DNA from: Streptomyces formicae
GTDB lineage: Bacteria > Actinomycetota > Actinomycetes > Streptomycetales > Streptomycetaceae
Length of the DNA stretch: 64,000 nucleotides
Assembly (NCBI RefSeq): GCF_022647665.1
Contig: NZ_CP071872.1
Span: 7,998,001-8,062,000, forward strand
Direction: 5' to 3'
Numbering within the stretch: the stretch's first letter is position 1; each line of letters opens with the position of its first letter. Made by a program: the position numbers and the translations under genes. Shown piece by piece: positions 48,432 to 56,735 of this stretch. A model generated the notes under the pieces. That model had not been told where the DNA came from, did no database searches, and saw nothing but the letters and a program-made list of their open reading frames with translations.

Positions 48432-48474
48432 CACCGGGACGAACGCCGGGACGAACGCCGGGACGAACGCCGGG
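48432..48474. repeat. Tandem CGCCGGGACGAA 12-mers
   Basis: The 12-bp unit (C/A)CCGGGACGAACG is repeated about three and a half times directly before the terminator hairpin at 48470. Confidence 0.75.
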
Positions 48475-48501
48475 TGGGACGCAGGGGACGGTCCCACCCG
48501 G
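48470..48501 (-). terminator. Terminator of the acyl-CoA ligase gene
   Basis: Perfect 11-bp arms CCGGGTGGGAC and GTCCCACCCGG with a 10-nt loop. It lies 9 bp beyond the ligase stop codon on the minus strand. Confidence 0.75.
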
Positions 48502-48510
48502 CGTACCGGC

Positions 48511-50160
48511 TCAGACGTGCGTGACCTCCAGCTCACCCTCCGCGTACTGCCTGCGGATCACCTTCTTGTCGAACTTCCCGACGCTCGTCTTCGGCACCGC
48601 CGGGATGATCGCCCAGCGCTCCGGCAGCTGCCACCTCGCGATCTTGCCGGCGAGGAACTCCTTGAGCGCCGCGTAGTCGGCCGTCGCACCGTCCTTGAGG
48701 ACGACCGTGGCCAGCGGGCGCTCGCCCCACTTCTCGTCGGGGACGGCGACGACGGCCGCCTCCGCCACCTCGGGGTGCGCCATCAGCGCGTTCTCCAGCT
48801 CGACGGAGGAGATCCACTCACCGCCGGACTTGATGACGTCCTTGGCCCGGTCGGTGAGGGTGAGGAAGCCCTCGGAGCTGATGACGCCGACGTCACCGGT
48901 CTTCAGCCAGCCGTCCTCGCTGAACTTGTCCTCGGGCCTGAGGGCCCCGCCCGCCTCCCCGGACGCCGCGCCGCCGTAGTACGCGCCCGCGATCCACGGG
49001 CCGCGCACCTCCAGCTCGCCGGCGGACTCGCCGTCCCACGGCAGGAACTCGTCGGCCGGCCCGCGCAGCCGCGCCTCCACACCGGCCGGGAAACGCCCCT
49101 GGGTGAGGCGGTACCCCAACTCCGCCTCCGTGCCGACCGCATGGGCCGGCGGACGGGCGATCGTGCCGAGCGGGGAGGTCTCCGTCATGCCCCAGGCGTG
49201 GCAGACGCGCATGCCCAGGCTGTCGAACGCCTCCATGAGGGACGGCGGGCAGGCGGAGCCTCCGATGGTGACCTGGGTGAGGGAGCTGACGTCCCGCGGC
49301 TTCGCGGTGAGCTCGGCGAGCAGTCCCTGCCAGATGGTGGGGACGGCGGCGGCGTGGGTCGGCTTCTCGGCCTCGATCATCTCGGCGAGCGGGCCCGGCT
49401 GGAGGAAACGGTCGGGCATCAGCATGTTCACGCCGGTCATCAGGACGGCGTGCGGCAGCCCCCAGGCGTTGACGTGGAACTGCGGGACGACCACCAGGCT
49501 GGTGTCGGAGTCCGTGAGCCCCATCGACTGGGCCATGTTGACCTGCATCGAGTGCAGATAGATGGAGCGGTGGGAGTAGACGACGCCCTTGGGGTCGCCG
49601 GTGGTGCCGGAGGTGTAGCACATGGCCGCGGCGGACCTCTCGTCCAGCTCCGGCCAGTCGTACGTCACGGGCTTTCCGGCGATCAGCTCCTCGTACTCGT
49701 GGACCTGCGCACGCGCGCCCTCCAGCACCGAGCGGTCACCCGGGCCCGAGACGACGATGTGCTCGACGGTCGGCAGGTGCGGCAGCAGCGGGGCGAGCAG
49801 CGGCAGCAGGGAGCCGTTGACGATCACGACCCGGTCGGCTGCGTGGTTGACGATGAAGACCAACTGCTCGACGGGAAGCCGGAGGTTGAGCGTGTGCAGC
49901 ACGGCGCCCATGCAGGGGATCGCGTAGTACGCCTCCACGTGCTCGGCGTTGTTCCACATCAGCGTGGCGACGCGCTGGTCGCCCTCGACGCCGAGGTCCT
50001 CGCGCAGCGCGTGCGCCAACTGTGCGGTGCGCTCGCCGAGTTCGCGATACGTACGGCGCTGCGGCTCGGCATCACCGGTCCATGTCGTGACCTGTGAAGT
50101 GCCGTGGATCGCCATCCCGTGCTTCAGGATGCGAGTGACGGTCAGCGGTACGTCCTGCAT
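48511..50160 (-). CDS. Long/medium-chain fatty acyl-CoA ligase (FadD type)
   Basis: A 549-residue ANL-superfamily enzyme. P-loop AAAMCYTSGTTGDPKGVVYS, then QFHVNAWGLPHAVLMTGVNM, A5 motif CHAWGMTETSPLGTIARPPA, A7 DGWLKTGDVGVISSEGFLTL with TDRAKDVIKSGGEWISSVEL (A8), and A10 Lys in VPKTSVGKFDKKVIRRQYAE. It activates a fatty or steroid side-chain acid as CoA thioester via acyl-AMP. ATG at 50160 (MQDVPLTVTRILKHG); GTG 50172 also possible. Its position near the igr-like operon makes supply of acyl-CoA to that pathway plausible. Confidence 0.9.
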   Translation of the reverse strand: MQDVPLTVTRILKHGMAIHGTSQVTTWTGDAEPQRRTYRELGERTAQLAHALREDLGVEGDQRVATLMWNNAEHVEAYYAIPCMGAVLHTLNLRLPVEQLVFIVNHAADRVVIVNGSLLPLLAPLLPHLPTVEHIVVSGPGDRSVLEGARAQVHEYEELIAGKPVTYDWPELDERSAAAMCYTSGTTGDPKGVVYSHRSIYLHSMQVNMAQSMGLTDSDTSLVVVPQFHVNAWGLPHAVLMTGVNMLMPDRFLQPGPLAEMIEAEKPTHAAAVPTIWQGLLAELTAKPRDVSSLTQVTIGGSACPPSLMEAFDSLGMRVCHAWGMTETSPLGTIARPPAHAVGTEAELGYRLTQGRFPAGVEARLRGPADEFLPWDGESAGELEVRGPWIAGAYYGGAASGEAGGALRPEDKFSEDGWLKTGDVGVISSEGFLTLTDRAKDVIKSGGEWISSVELENALMAHPEVAEAAVVAVPDEKWGERPLATVVLKDGATADYAALKEFLAGKIARWQLPERWAIIPAVPKTSVGKFDKKVIRRQYAEGELEVTHV

Positions 50161-50264
50161 GGTGCTCAGCACGGCGTCCTCCTGGTGGGCGCGCAGCTCT
50201 CGGCCGGGGGCGTCCTCCCCCGGACCCCGGCCTGCATGGCAGTAAGGGTGTGGAGATTCTGCGC

Positions 50265-50282
50265 ACATACCACGCGGTATGT
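50265..50282. promoter_or_regulatory. Perfect dyad upstream of the acyl-CoA ligase gene
   Basis: ACATACC-ACGC-GGTATGT, 7-bp perfect arms, lies 105 bp upstream of the ligase start. It resembles TetR-type operators of fatty-acid genes and is not in a coding region. Confidence 0.5.
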
Positions 50283-50389
50283 CACTACCCCCGGGTACGA
50301 AAAGACGGGAGGACCCATCGGGGGTCCGCGCGGGAGATCGGCTTCCGGGGAGTCCGCCAGGGGGACACCCGGCGCCGGCGGGCCGTGCG

Positions 50390-51007
50390 TCAGCGCACCG
50401 GGGAGAGCTCCGGGTCCTCGCGGAGCTTGCCCAGTGCGCGCGAGACCGCGCTCTTGACCGTGCCGACCGAGACGCCGAGCACCTCGGCGGTCTGGGCCTC
50501 GCTGAGGTCCTCGTAGTACCGCAGGACGACCATGGCACGCTGCCGGTCCGGGAGCTTCATGACCGCACGCCACATCGCGTCGTGCAGCACCTGCTGCTCG
50601 GCCGGGTCCGGCTCGGGCACTCCGGTCGGCTCGGGCAGTTCCTCGCAGGCGAACTCGTCGACCTTGCGCTTGCGCCACTGCGATGTACGCGTGTTGAGCA
50701 GGGCACGGCGGACATAGCCGTCGAGCGCCCGGTGGTCCTCGATGCGGTCCCAGGCGACGTACGTCTTGGTCAGCGCGGTCTGCAGCAGATCCTCGGCGTC
50801 ACAGGGGTTGGCCGTGAGGGACCGTGCCGTTCGCAGCAGCACGGGCCCCCGCGCCCGTACGTACGACGAGAACGACGGATACGACGGATACGACGGATGT
50901 GAGGGGTGGGCGGGGTGCGAGGCAGGTGAGGCGTGCGCCGGACGCGGCGGGTAGGAGGGCGGCGGCGATGCGGCCCTGGAGGCGGTCGCACAGACAGGCG
51001 TGGTCAT
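50390..51007 (-). CDS. SigE-family ECF RNA polymerase sigma factor
   Basis: A 205-residue ECF sigma factor. After a repetitive N-terminus (HPAHPSHPSYPSYPSFSSYV), region 2 reads VLLRTARSLTANPCDAEDLL, QTALTKTYVAWDRIEDHRAL and DGYVRRALLNTRTSQWRKRK; region 4 reads LPDRQRAMVVLRYYEDLSEA with HTH QTAEVLGVSVGTVKSAVSRA. This is the streptomycete SigE-family class (SAM-type region 2). No anti-sigma factor gene is adjacent. The start at 51007 may be too far upstream; the YPS-rich leader is encoded by a short repeat. Confidence 0.85.
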   Translation of the reverse strand: MTTPVCATASRAASPPPSYPPRPAHASPASHPAHPSHPSYPSYPSFSSYVRARGPVLLRTARSLTANPCDAEDLLQTALTKTYVAWDRIEDHRALDGYVRRALLNTRTSQWRKRKVDEFACEELPEPTGVPEPDPAEQQVLHDAMWRAVMKLPDRQRAMVVLRYYEDLSEAQTAEVLGVSVGTVKSAVSRALGKLREDPELSPVR

Positions 51008-51209
51008 GGCTCAACGCTAGGAGCGGCCCCGCATCACGGGATCGGCCCCAGGTCCCGAAACAGGGTCCCCCTCAGGTTGTAGGGCTGGTGTGAGCCCCAC
51101 CTCCTGTAGGTGGAGGGCCGCGTCCCCGCGCGTCGGGGTCGCGGCACCGCTGCGCTCGGGGTGAACTGCCGGGCGCCGCTGCCCGCGCCCGCGTTGAGCA
51201 GGGGGGGAC

Positions 51210-52376
51210 TCAGCCGTCCGCGCCCAGGACGAGCCCGGAGGTCGGGACTCCCGTGCCGGCCGTGACCAGGGTCGTCGCCGCGCCGGGTATCTGGTTGACC
51301 GACGTGCCGCGGACCTGTCGGACCGCTTCCGCGATGCCGTTCATCCCGTGCAGATACGCCTCGCCCAGCTGGCCTCCGTGGGTGTTCAGGGGAAGAGCGT
51401 CCGCGGCCACGAAGTCGGCCGCCTCGCCGGGCTTGCAGAAGCCGAACTCCTCCAGCTGCATCAGTACATACGGCGTGAAATGGTCATAGAGGATGCCCAC
51501 ATCGATGTCGCCGGGGCCGAGACCGGAACTCCGCCAGAGCTGGCGGGCGACCACACCCATCTCCGGCAGTCCGGTGAGCTCGTCCCGGTAGTAGCTGGTC
51601 ATCTGCTCCTGTGCCCGGCCGGCGCCCTGCGCCGCGGCGACGACCACGGCAGGCGGGTGCGGCAGGTCCCTGGCCCGCTCGACGGACGTCACCACGAGCG
51701 CCTGCCCGCCGTCCGTCTCCTGGCAGCAGTCCAGCAGCCGCAGCGGCTCGACTATCCACCGGGACGCGGCGTGGTCGGCGAGCGTGATCGGCTTCCCGTG
51801 GAAGTACGCCGCGGGATTGCGGGCGGCATGGCGGCGGTCCACGACGGCGACCTGGCCGAACGCCTCCGGGGTCAGCCCGTACGTGTGCAGATAGCGCTGG
51901 GCGGTCATGGCCACCCAGGAGGCGGGCGTGAGGAGGCCGAAGGGAAGGCTCCAGCCGAGCGCCGCGCCCTCCGCCGACGGCTCCCGCTGCTGCACCCCGG
52001 AGCCGAACCTCCGGCCGGAGCGTTCGTTGAACGCCCGGTAGCAGACGACGACTTCGGCGACGCCGGCGGCGACGGCGAGGGCGGCCTGCTGGACGGTGGC
52101 GCAGGCCGCACCGCCGCCGTAGTGGATACGGGAGAAGAACGACAGCTCGCCTATGCCGGCCGCCTGCGCGACGGTGATCTCGGGGCTGGTGTCCATGGTG
52201 AAGGTGACCATGCCGTCGACGTCGGCGGGGGAGAGCCCTGCGTCGTCGAGGGCGGCCCGGACCGCTTCGACGGCCAGGGTGAGCTCGCTGCGCCCGGAGT
52301 CCTTGGAGAACTCGGTCGCCCCGATCCCGACCACCGCCGCCCGCCCGCCGAGCGAGTCGGCCCCGCGCACGCTCAT
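51210..52376 (-). CDS. Lipid-transfer protein/thiolase-like, Ltp2-type retro-aldolase
   Basis: A 388-residue thiolase-fold protein: AAVVGIGATEFSKDSGRSEL, RAALDDAGLSPADVDGMVTF, IHYGGGAACATVQQAALAVA, VVVCYRAFNERSGRRFGSGV, and LPLNTHGGQLGEAYLHGMNG with YDHFTPYVLMQLEEFGFCKP. The nucleophilic Cys context differs from true thiolases, as in Ltp2, which cleaves the C17 beta-hydroxyacyl-CoA side chain of steroids by retro-aldol reaction with ChsH2's OB domain. It ends the five-gene operon; its ATG overlaps the MaoC gene's stop (ATGA). Confidence 0.8.
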   Translation of the reverse strand: MSVRGADSLGGRAAVVGIGATEFSKDSGRSELTLAVEAVRAALDDAGLSPADVDGMVTFTMDTSPEITVAQAAGIGELSFFSRIHYGGGAACATVQQAALAVAAGVAEVVVCYRAFNERSGRRFGSGVQQREPSAEGAALGWSLPFGLLTPASWVAMTAQRYLHTYGLTPEAFGQVAVVDRRHAARNPAAYFHGKPITLADHAASRWIVEPLRLLDCCQETDGGQALVVTSVERARDLPHPPAVVVAAAQGAGRAQEQMTSYYRDELTGLPEMGVVARQLWRSSGLGPGDIDVGILYDHFTPYVLMQLEEFGFCKPGEAADFVAADALPLNTHGGQLGEAYLHGMNGIAEAVRQVRGTSVNQIPGAATTLVTAGTGVPTSGLVLGADG

Positions 52377-52849
52377 GACCCCGTCTCCTCTGTCCCGGCA
52401 CCCTCGGGCACCGCGGTCGCAACCGCCCTGGGCAGGTCGGTCCCGGCACCCTCGGGCACCGTCACCGTCACCGTCACCGTCACCGTCACCGTCCCGGTGA
52501 CGTGGTGGCCGATGCCGTTCGCCCCGACGACACGGACCTGGGCGGTGTCCCCGTCGACCTCGGTGACCGTGCCGGTCAACGTCATCGTGTCGCCGGGGTA
52601 ATTGGGCGCGCCGAGCCGTATCGCGACCCTGCGGAGCACGGCGGAGGGTCCGAAGTGGTCCGTGATGTAGCGGCCGACGAGCCCGTTGGTGGTCAGGATG
52701 TTCATGAAGATGTCCGGCGAACCCTTCTCCCGCGCGAGCTCGGCGTCATGGTGCACGTCCTGGTAGTCCCGGGAGGCGATGGCTCCCGCGACGATCAGGG
52801 TGCGGGTGATGGGGATGGTGAGCGGGGGCAGTTCGTCACCGGACTTCAT
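52373..52849 (-). CDS. MaoC-like dehydratase subunit, ChsH1-type
   Basis: A 158-residue hot-dog protein: LPPLTIPITRTLIVAGAIAS, RDYQDVHHDAELAREKGSPD (the D-x-x-x-x-H hydratase motif as DYQDVHHD), IFMNILTTNGLVGRYITDHF and LRRVAIRLGAPNYPGDTMTL. A slippage-made TVTVTVTVTV tract follows. In the igr pathway ChsH1 pairs with ChsH2 to hydrate the unsaturated C22 acyl-CoA. The ATG at 52849 overlaps the upstream dehydrogenase stop, and its stop overlaps the Ltp2-like start. Confidence 0.82.
   Translation of the reverse strand: MKSGDELPPLTIPITRTLIVAGAIASRDYQDVHHDAELAREKGSPDIFMNILTTNGLVGRYITDHFGPSAVLRRVAIRLGAPNYPGDTMTLTGTVTEVDGDTAQVRVVGANGIGHHVTGTVTVTVTVTVTVPEGAGTDLPRAVATAVPEGAGTEETGS
52458..52498. repeat. 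Coding hexamer microsatellite (CACCGT)n
   Basis: Six to seven copies of a 6-bp unit (ACCGTC on the plus strand) encode a Thr-Val run near the C-terminus of the MaoC protein. Copy number probably varies without frame loss. Confidence 0.8.
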
Positions 52850-53874
52850 GCCGCATCCTCCTTTGCGAGCAACGTGCCGAGTTCGTCGAGAAGTCGGGCG
52901 CCGCAGCCCAGATACGCATCGAGCTGGCGGCCCCACAGGAAGTGCCGGTGGACCGGGTGGTCGAGATCGGCGCCGAGTCCGCCGTGCAGATGCTGGCCGG
53001 TGTGGACGACCCGCGTGCCCGCTTCGGACGCCCACCAGCCGGCGGTCAGCGCGTGCGTGGCACACGGCAGCCCTTCGTCGTACCGCCAGGCCGCCTCGTA
53101 CGCCGTGACCCGGATCGCCTCCGTGTCCATGTACGCGTCGGCCGCGCGGAGTTGCACCGCCTGCTTGGTGGCGAGAGGGCGCCCGAACTGCTCCCGCACC
53201 GACGTGTACGCGACGGCCCGGGCGAGCGAGCCCGCGCAGACACCCGCCTGGAGCCCGGCGAAGGCGACACGGGCAGCGGTGAGCACGTCCTCGTAGGCCG
53301 TGTCGTCGCCGAGCCGCTCGCCGGGCGTGCCGTCCAGGACGAGGCGGGCGGCCGCCCAGGGGGCGGTGGTCTCGACAGGAGCCGGCTCCGCGTCCGCCGC
53401 CCGTATCAGCCACAGGGCCCGGCCCTCGTCCGGGACCAGGACATGGGTGGCGTCCCGCAGCCAGGGCACCCAGGGGATCGTCCCGGTCAGCCGTCCGTCG
53501 CCGCCGGCCCGTATCGCCCCGTGCCACGGGAACGCCCCTGTCGCCACCGCCGTCCCGTCCCGCAGGGCCGGCAGCAGCCGAGCCCGCTGCTCCTCGGAGC
53601 CGTGCCGGCCCACTGCGAGCAGTCCGTACACACAGCTCGCCGCGAAGGGGACCTGTGCGGTCATGCGCCCCTGCTCCTCCAGCAGCAGCACCAGGCCCAG
53701 CAGCCCGATGTCCTCGACGGCCGCGACCAGCCCGGTCGCGCACAGCGCCTTCCACAGCTCGGCGTCAGTGCCCGTCCCGGCGGCGGCCAGCCGCTCGTGG
53801 GTGGACAGGTCGCCGAAGATCCGCGCGGCCAGCTCGCGCGCCTCGGTCTGCTCCTCCGTGGGATCGAAGTCCAT
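52846..53874 (-). CDS. Acyl-CoA dehydrogenase, FadE28-type subunit
   Basis: A 342-residue protein: MDFDPTEEQTEARELAARIF, LGLVLLLEEQGRMTAQVPFA, RVAFAGLQAGVCAGSLARAV and AYTSVREQFGRPLATKQAVQ (the R-x-Q-F-G-x-P signature), then GQHLHGGLGADLDHPVHRHF. It lacks the catalytic base in the usual place, as do FadE28-like subunits of the heterotetrameric steroid acyl-CoA dehydrogenases whose partner provides it. Neighbouring gene starts and stops overlap by 4 bp or are spaced 3 bp. Confidence 0.8.
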   Translation of the reverse strand: MDFDPTEEQTEARELAARIFGDLSTHERLAAAGTGTDAELWKALCATGLVAAVEDIGLLGLVLLLEEQGRMTAQVPFAASCVYGLLAVGRHGSEEQRARLLPALRDGTAVATGAFPWHGAIRAGGDGRLTGTIPWVPWLRDATHVLVPDEGRALWLIRAADAEPAPVETTAPWAAARLVLDGTPGERLGDDTAYEDVLTAARVAFAGLQAGVCAGSLARAVAYTSVREQFGRPLATKQAVQLRAADAYMDTEAIRVTAYEAAWRYDEGLPCATHALTAGWWASEAGTRVVHTGQHLHGGLGADLDHPVHRHFLWGRQLDAYLGCGARLLDELGTLLAKEDAA

Positions 53875-53877
53875 GGC

Positions 53878-54987
53878 TCAGCCCACACCCTCTGCGAGCG
53901 CCTCGCGGTTCCTCTGCGCTTCGAGCGTTCCAAGCGCCTCGTACGCCTCGTACGCTTCGCGGTCTTCGACCTCTACGCGTTCTTCGCGTTCTTCGAGTTC
54001 TTCGAGCGCTTCCACAGGACGGAACACCGGCAGCTCCAGGTCTTCGTCCGCCCGCAGGAACTCCAGCCGTACCGGCATCCCGATGCGGACCTTGTCGTAC
54101 GGCACCCCGACCACGTTGCTGACCATCCGCACACCCTCGGCCAGCTCGATCAGCCCCACCGCGTAGGGAGGATCGAAGGCGGGGAAGGACGGGTGGTGCA
54201 TCACCACGTACGAGTAGACGGTGCCCTCGCCCGCCGCCTCGACCGTGTCCCACTCCTCCGACCCGCAGGCCCCGCACCCGGGCAGCCAAGGGAAGCGCAG
54301 CGTCCCGCACTCCCCGCACCGCTGGATCAGCAGCCTGTGCTCGGCGACTCCGTCCCAGAACCCGGCGTTGTCCCGGTTGATCACCGGACGCGGCCGCCGG
54401 GGCCCGGGCGGTTTCGGCCCCGGCGCGGCAGCCGGTGCGTACTTCAGGATGCGGAAGCGGTGGGTCCCCGCGAGCTCGCCGTTCGCAAGGATGTCCATCC
54501 TCGTCGTGACGAAATGCCCCGTCCCCAGCTTGGTCGTCTTGCGCGGCGACACCGACTCGATCACCGAGTCGTAGGTGATCCGGTCGCCCGGCCTCAGCGG
54601 CCGCAGATACTCCTGCTCGCAGTCGGTCGCCACCACCGAGGTGAACCCCGCACCGTCGAGCAGCGCGGACAGCCCCTCGTACGCGCCCGAGCGGTCCGCG
54701 TGCCCGGACAGCCCGCCCATCGTCCATGCCTGGAGCATCGTCGGCGGAGCGATGGCGTCCGGCCCCGCATACGCCGGGTTGGTGTCGCCCATCGCCTCGC
54801 ACCAGTGCCTGATCATCGGCTCGTTGACGAGGTCCTTGCCGGTGCCCGCGTTGACCGCGACCCGCCGCCCCTCATACGACCTCAGCAGCCCGTCCATCCC
54901 GTCCGCGCCCGTCCCGCCCGCACCCACTACGTCAGCGCCAGCCCCGTCCGCAGCCACTACGTCCGCACCCGCTCCGCCTACGCTCAC
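53878..54987 (-). CDS. MaoC/OB-fold fusion, ChsH2-type
   Basis: A 369-residue fusion. Residues 30-190: MaoC hot-dog domain (LVNEPMIRHWCEAMGDTNPA, YAGPDAIAPPTMLQAWTMGG, RPLRPGDRITYDSVIESVSP). Residues 215-340: DUF35 with rubredoxin-type zinc ribbon (LLIQRCGECGTLRFPWLPGC, GACGSEEW) and OB-fold (VYSYVVMHHPSFPAFDPPYA). The C-terminus is Glu/Arg-rich. In M. tuberculosis ChsH2 the MaoC part pairs with ChsH1 and the DUF35 part with Ltp2. GTG at 54987 overlaps the previous stop (GTGA). Confidence 0.82.
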   Translation of the reverse strand: MSVGGAGADVVAADGAGADVVGAGGTGADGMDGLLRSYEGRRVAVNAGTGKDLVNEPMIRHWCEAMGDTNPAYAGPDAIAPPTMLQAWTMGGLSGHADRSGAYEGLSALLDGAGFTSVVATDCEQEYLRPLRPGDRITYDSVIESVSPRKTTKLGTGHFVTTRMDILANGELAGTHRFRILKYAPAAAPGPKPPGPRRPRPVINRDNAGFWDGVAEHRLLIQRCGECGTLRFPWLPGCGACGSEEWDTVEAAGEGTVYSYVVMHHPSFPAFDPPYAVGLIELAEGVRMVSNVVGVPYDKVRIGMPVRLEFLRADEDLELPVFRPVEALEELEEREERVEVEDREAYEAYEALGTLEAQRNREALAEGVG

Positions 54988-56147
54988 CGCTTCCCCCTCC
55001 GCATACCGAGTCGCATCGTCGCGACGATCTCCCGCTGCACCTCGCTCACCCCGCCCCCGAAGGTGTTGATCTGCGCCGCCCGATTCATCCGCTCCAGCTC
55101 CCCGTCCCCGAACGCACCCGGCGAACCGGCTCTCACCAGCCCCGCCTCCCCCGTGATTTCCTGGCACATTCGATACACCTCGACCGCCGATTCGGTTCCC
55201 GCGAACTTCACGCCGCTGGCATCGCCGGGGGCGAGCCGGCCGGCTCCCACATCCCCCACCAAACGCCAGTTGAGCAGGCGCGTTGCCGCGAGCCGGGCAT
55301 GCACTTCAGCGATCCTGGAACGCACCCACGACTCGTCAACCGGGCGCGCCCCCGTCACCGGATCGGGGGTACGGGCGTACTCGAGCGCCGCCGCCGCGAA
55401 ATCCTCCGCCTGCATCCCGATCGCGGCGAGCGCGACCCGCTCGTGGTTGAGCTGGTTGGTGATCAGCCCCCAGCCGCCGTTCTCCTCACCCACCAGATTC
55501 GCGACGGGGACGCGCATCCCGTCGTAGTACGTCGCCGTCGTCGTGAGTCCGCCGACGGTCTCGATCGGCGTCCACGAGAAGCCGGGCGCGTCCGTCGGCA
55601 CGAGGATGACCGAAATCCCCTGGTGCTTGGGGGCATCCGGAGCCGTACGGCAGGCGAGCCAGATCCAGTCGGCGTTCTGGGCGTTGGAGGTGAAGACCTT
55701 CTGCCCGTCGACGAGCCACGAGTCCCCGGAGCGCACCGCCCTCGTCCGCAGTGACGCCAGATCCGTACCGGCCTCGGGCTCGCTGTACCCGATCGCGAAG
55801 ACGAGGTCCCCGCGCAGGATCCGTGGCAGGAAGAAGGACTTCTGCTCCTGGGTCCCGTACTTCATGAGGGTCGGGCCGACCGTGTTCAGCGTGACCATGG
55901 AGACGGGTGCGCCCGCGCGGTACGCCTCGTCGAAGAAGACGAACTGCTCGTCGGCGCCGCGCCCCTGGCCTCCGTACTCGACGGGCCAGCCGAGCCCGAG
56001 CAGCCCGTCGCCACCGATCCGCCGCAGCAGCCGGCGCTGCTCCGTCGCGTCGTCGGCGGCCGGGGGTCCGCCGGGCATCAGATCGCGGAAGTACGAGCGG
56101 AGTTCGGCGCGCAGCCGCTGCTGGCGCTCTGTCGGTGCGAGGTGCAC
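54984..56147 (-). CDS. Acyl-CoA dehydrogenase, FadE29-type subunit
   Basis: A 387-residue protein. LGWPVEYGGQGRGADEQFVF, LPRILRGDLVFAIGYSEPEA then GTDLASLRTRAVRSGDSWLV, DGQKVFTSNAQNADWIWLAC, and INTFGGGVSEVQREIVATMR, a FadE29/FadE34-like C-terminus with FAD-contacting residues. It should pair with the FadE28-type protein to desaturate a propionyl- or related steroid side-chain CoA. GTG at 56147. First gene of the operon; a perfect dyad lies 34-50 bp upstream. Confidence 0.85.
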   Translation of the reverse strand: MHLAPTERQQRLRAELRSYFRDLMPGGPPAADDATEQRRLLRRIGGDGLLGLGWPVEYGGQGRGADEQFVFFDEAYRAGAPVSMVTLNTVGPTLMKYGTQEQKSFFLPRILRGDLVFAIGYSEPEAGTDLASLRTRAVRSGDSWLVDGQKVFTSNAQNADWIWLACRTAPDAPKHQGISVILVPTDAPGFSWTPIETVGGLTTTATYYDGMRVPVANLVGEENGGWGLITNQLNHERVALAAIGMQAEDFAAAALEYARTPDPVTGARPVDESWVRSRIAEVHARLAATRLLNWRLVGDVGAGRLAPGDASGVKFAGTESAVEVYRMCQEITGEAGLVRAGSPGAFGDGELERMNRAAQINTFGGGVSEVQREIVATMRLGMRRGKR

Positions 56148-56180
56148 GGCGGCGGCCTCCCTGACGGCGCAGGACGGGTT

Positions 56181-56197
56181 TCTGACTGTCCGTCAGA
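56181..56197. promoter_or_regulatory. Dyad TCTGAC-N5-GTCAGA upstream of the igr-like operon
   Basis: A perfect 6-bp inverted repeat separated by TGTCC, 34 bp upstream of the first operon gene. On the minus strand TTGACA lies just upstream of it (56206-56211). Position and form suit a TetR-family operator repressing the operon. Confidence 0.55.
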
Positions 56198-56373
56198 TAA
56201 CGTACGCCTGTCAAGGTCATGAGCACGGACACGACCCGGCGGGGCGGGGCCGGGGGACCAGGGGGCGGGACCGGACCGGACTGGACAACGCGGAGCGGCC
56301 TGCGCCCCAGTGCCGTAGCACCGTCGCGCAGGCCGCGATCCACCCCTCGGTGAGGACCCCGCCGGACTCCGGC

Positions 56374-56685
56374 CTACCAGAGCTCGAAGAAGTTCACCGT
56401 GACCGAGTCGTTCGACTGGTCGATCGCCGTGAAGAAGGAGCCGTTCACGCTGGCCGTGTTGTTCCGGTTGGACGCGCCGGCGCCGGTGGCCACCTGCTGG
56501 GTGGTCGTCGAGTTGCCGTAGTTGTCGTCGCCGGCACCACTGCCGCTGATCTCGGCCACGGACGCGTTCGATCCGTCGCCCGCGAAGGCGCCGTTGTCGG
56601 CCTGGGCGACCCCCGTGAAGAGTGTGGCGGCGAGGGGCAGCGCGGCGACAGCGGCGAGGGCGCGAGCGGTACGGATGCTTGCCAT
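56374..56685 (-). CDS. Small secreted protein, Asn/Ser/Thr/Gly-rich
   Basis: A 103-residue protein with signal peptide MASIRTARALAAVAALPLAA then TLFTGVAQA (cleavage after AQA, about residue 29). The mature 74 residues are polar and repetitive (DNGAFAGDGSNASVAEISGS, NYGNSTTTQQVATGAGASNR, NNTASVNGSFFTAIDQSNDS) and end VTVNFFELW. The pattern of Asn/Gly/Thr with short hydrophobic ends recalls secreted beta-sheet or surface proteins, but no family is recognised. SD GGAGGA lies 6 nt upstream, and a strong stem-loop directly precedes it. Confidence 0.65.
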   Translation of the reverse strand: MASIRTARALAAVAALPLAATLFTGVAQADNGAFAGDGSNASVAEISGSGAGDDNYGNSTTTQQVATGAGASNRNNTASVNGSFFTAIDQSNDSVTVNFFELW

Positions 56686-56701
56686 GTCTTTCCTCCAGGA
56701 A

Positions 56702-56735
56702 CCGTAAGTGCACTTCGAGTGCACCGGACTTACGG
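56702..56735 (-). promoter_or_regulatory. 5'-leader stem-loop of the secreted-protein gene
   Basis: Outer arms CCGTAA/TTACGG and inner arms GTGCACT/AGTGCAC (loop TCG) form a strong hairpin with a 5-nt bulge. On the minus-strand transcript it ends 5 nt before the ribosome-binding site of the gene starting at 56685, suggesting mRNA stabilisation or translational control. Confidence 0.5.
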
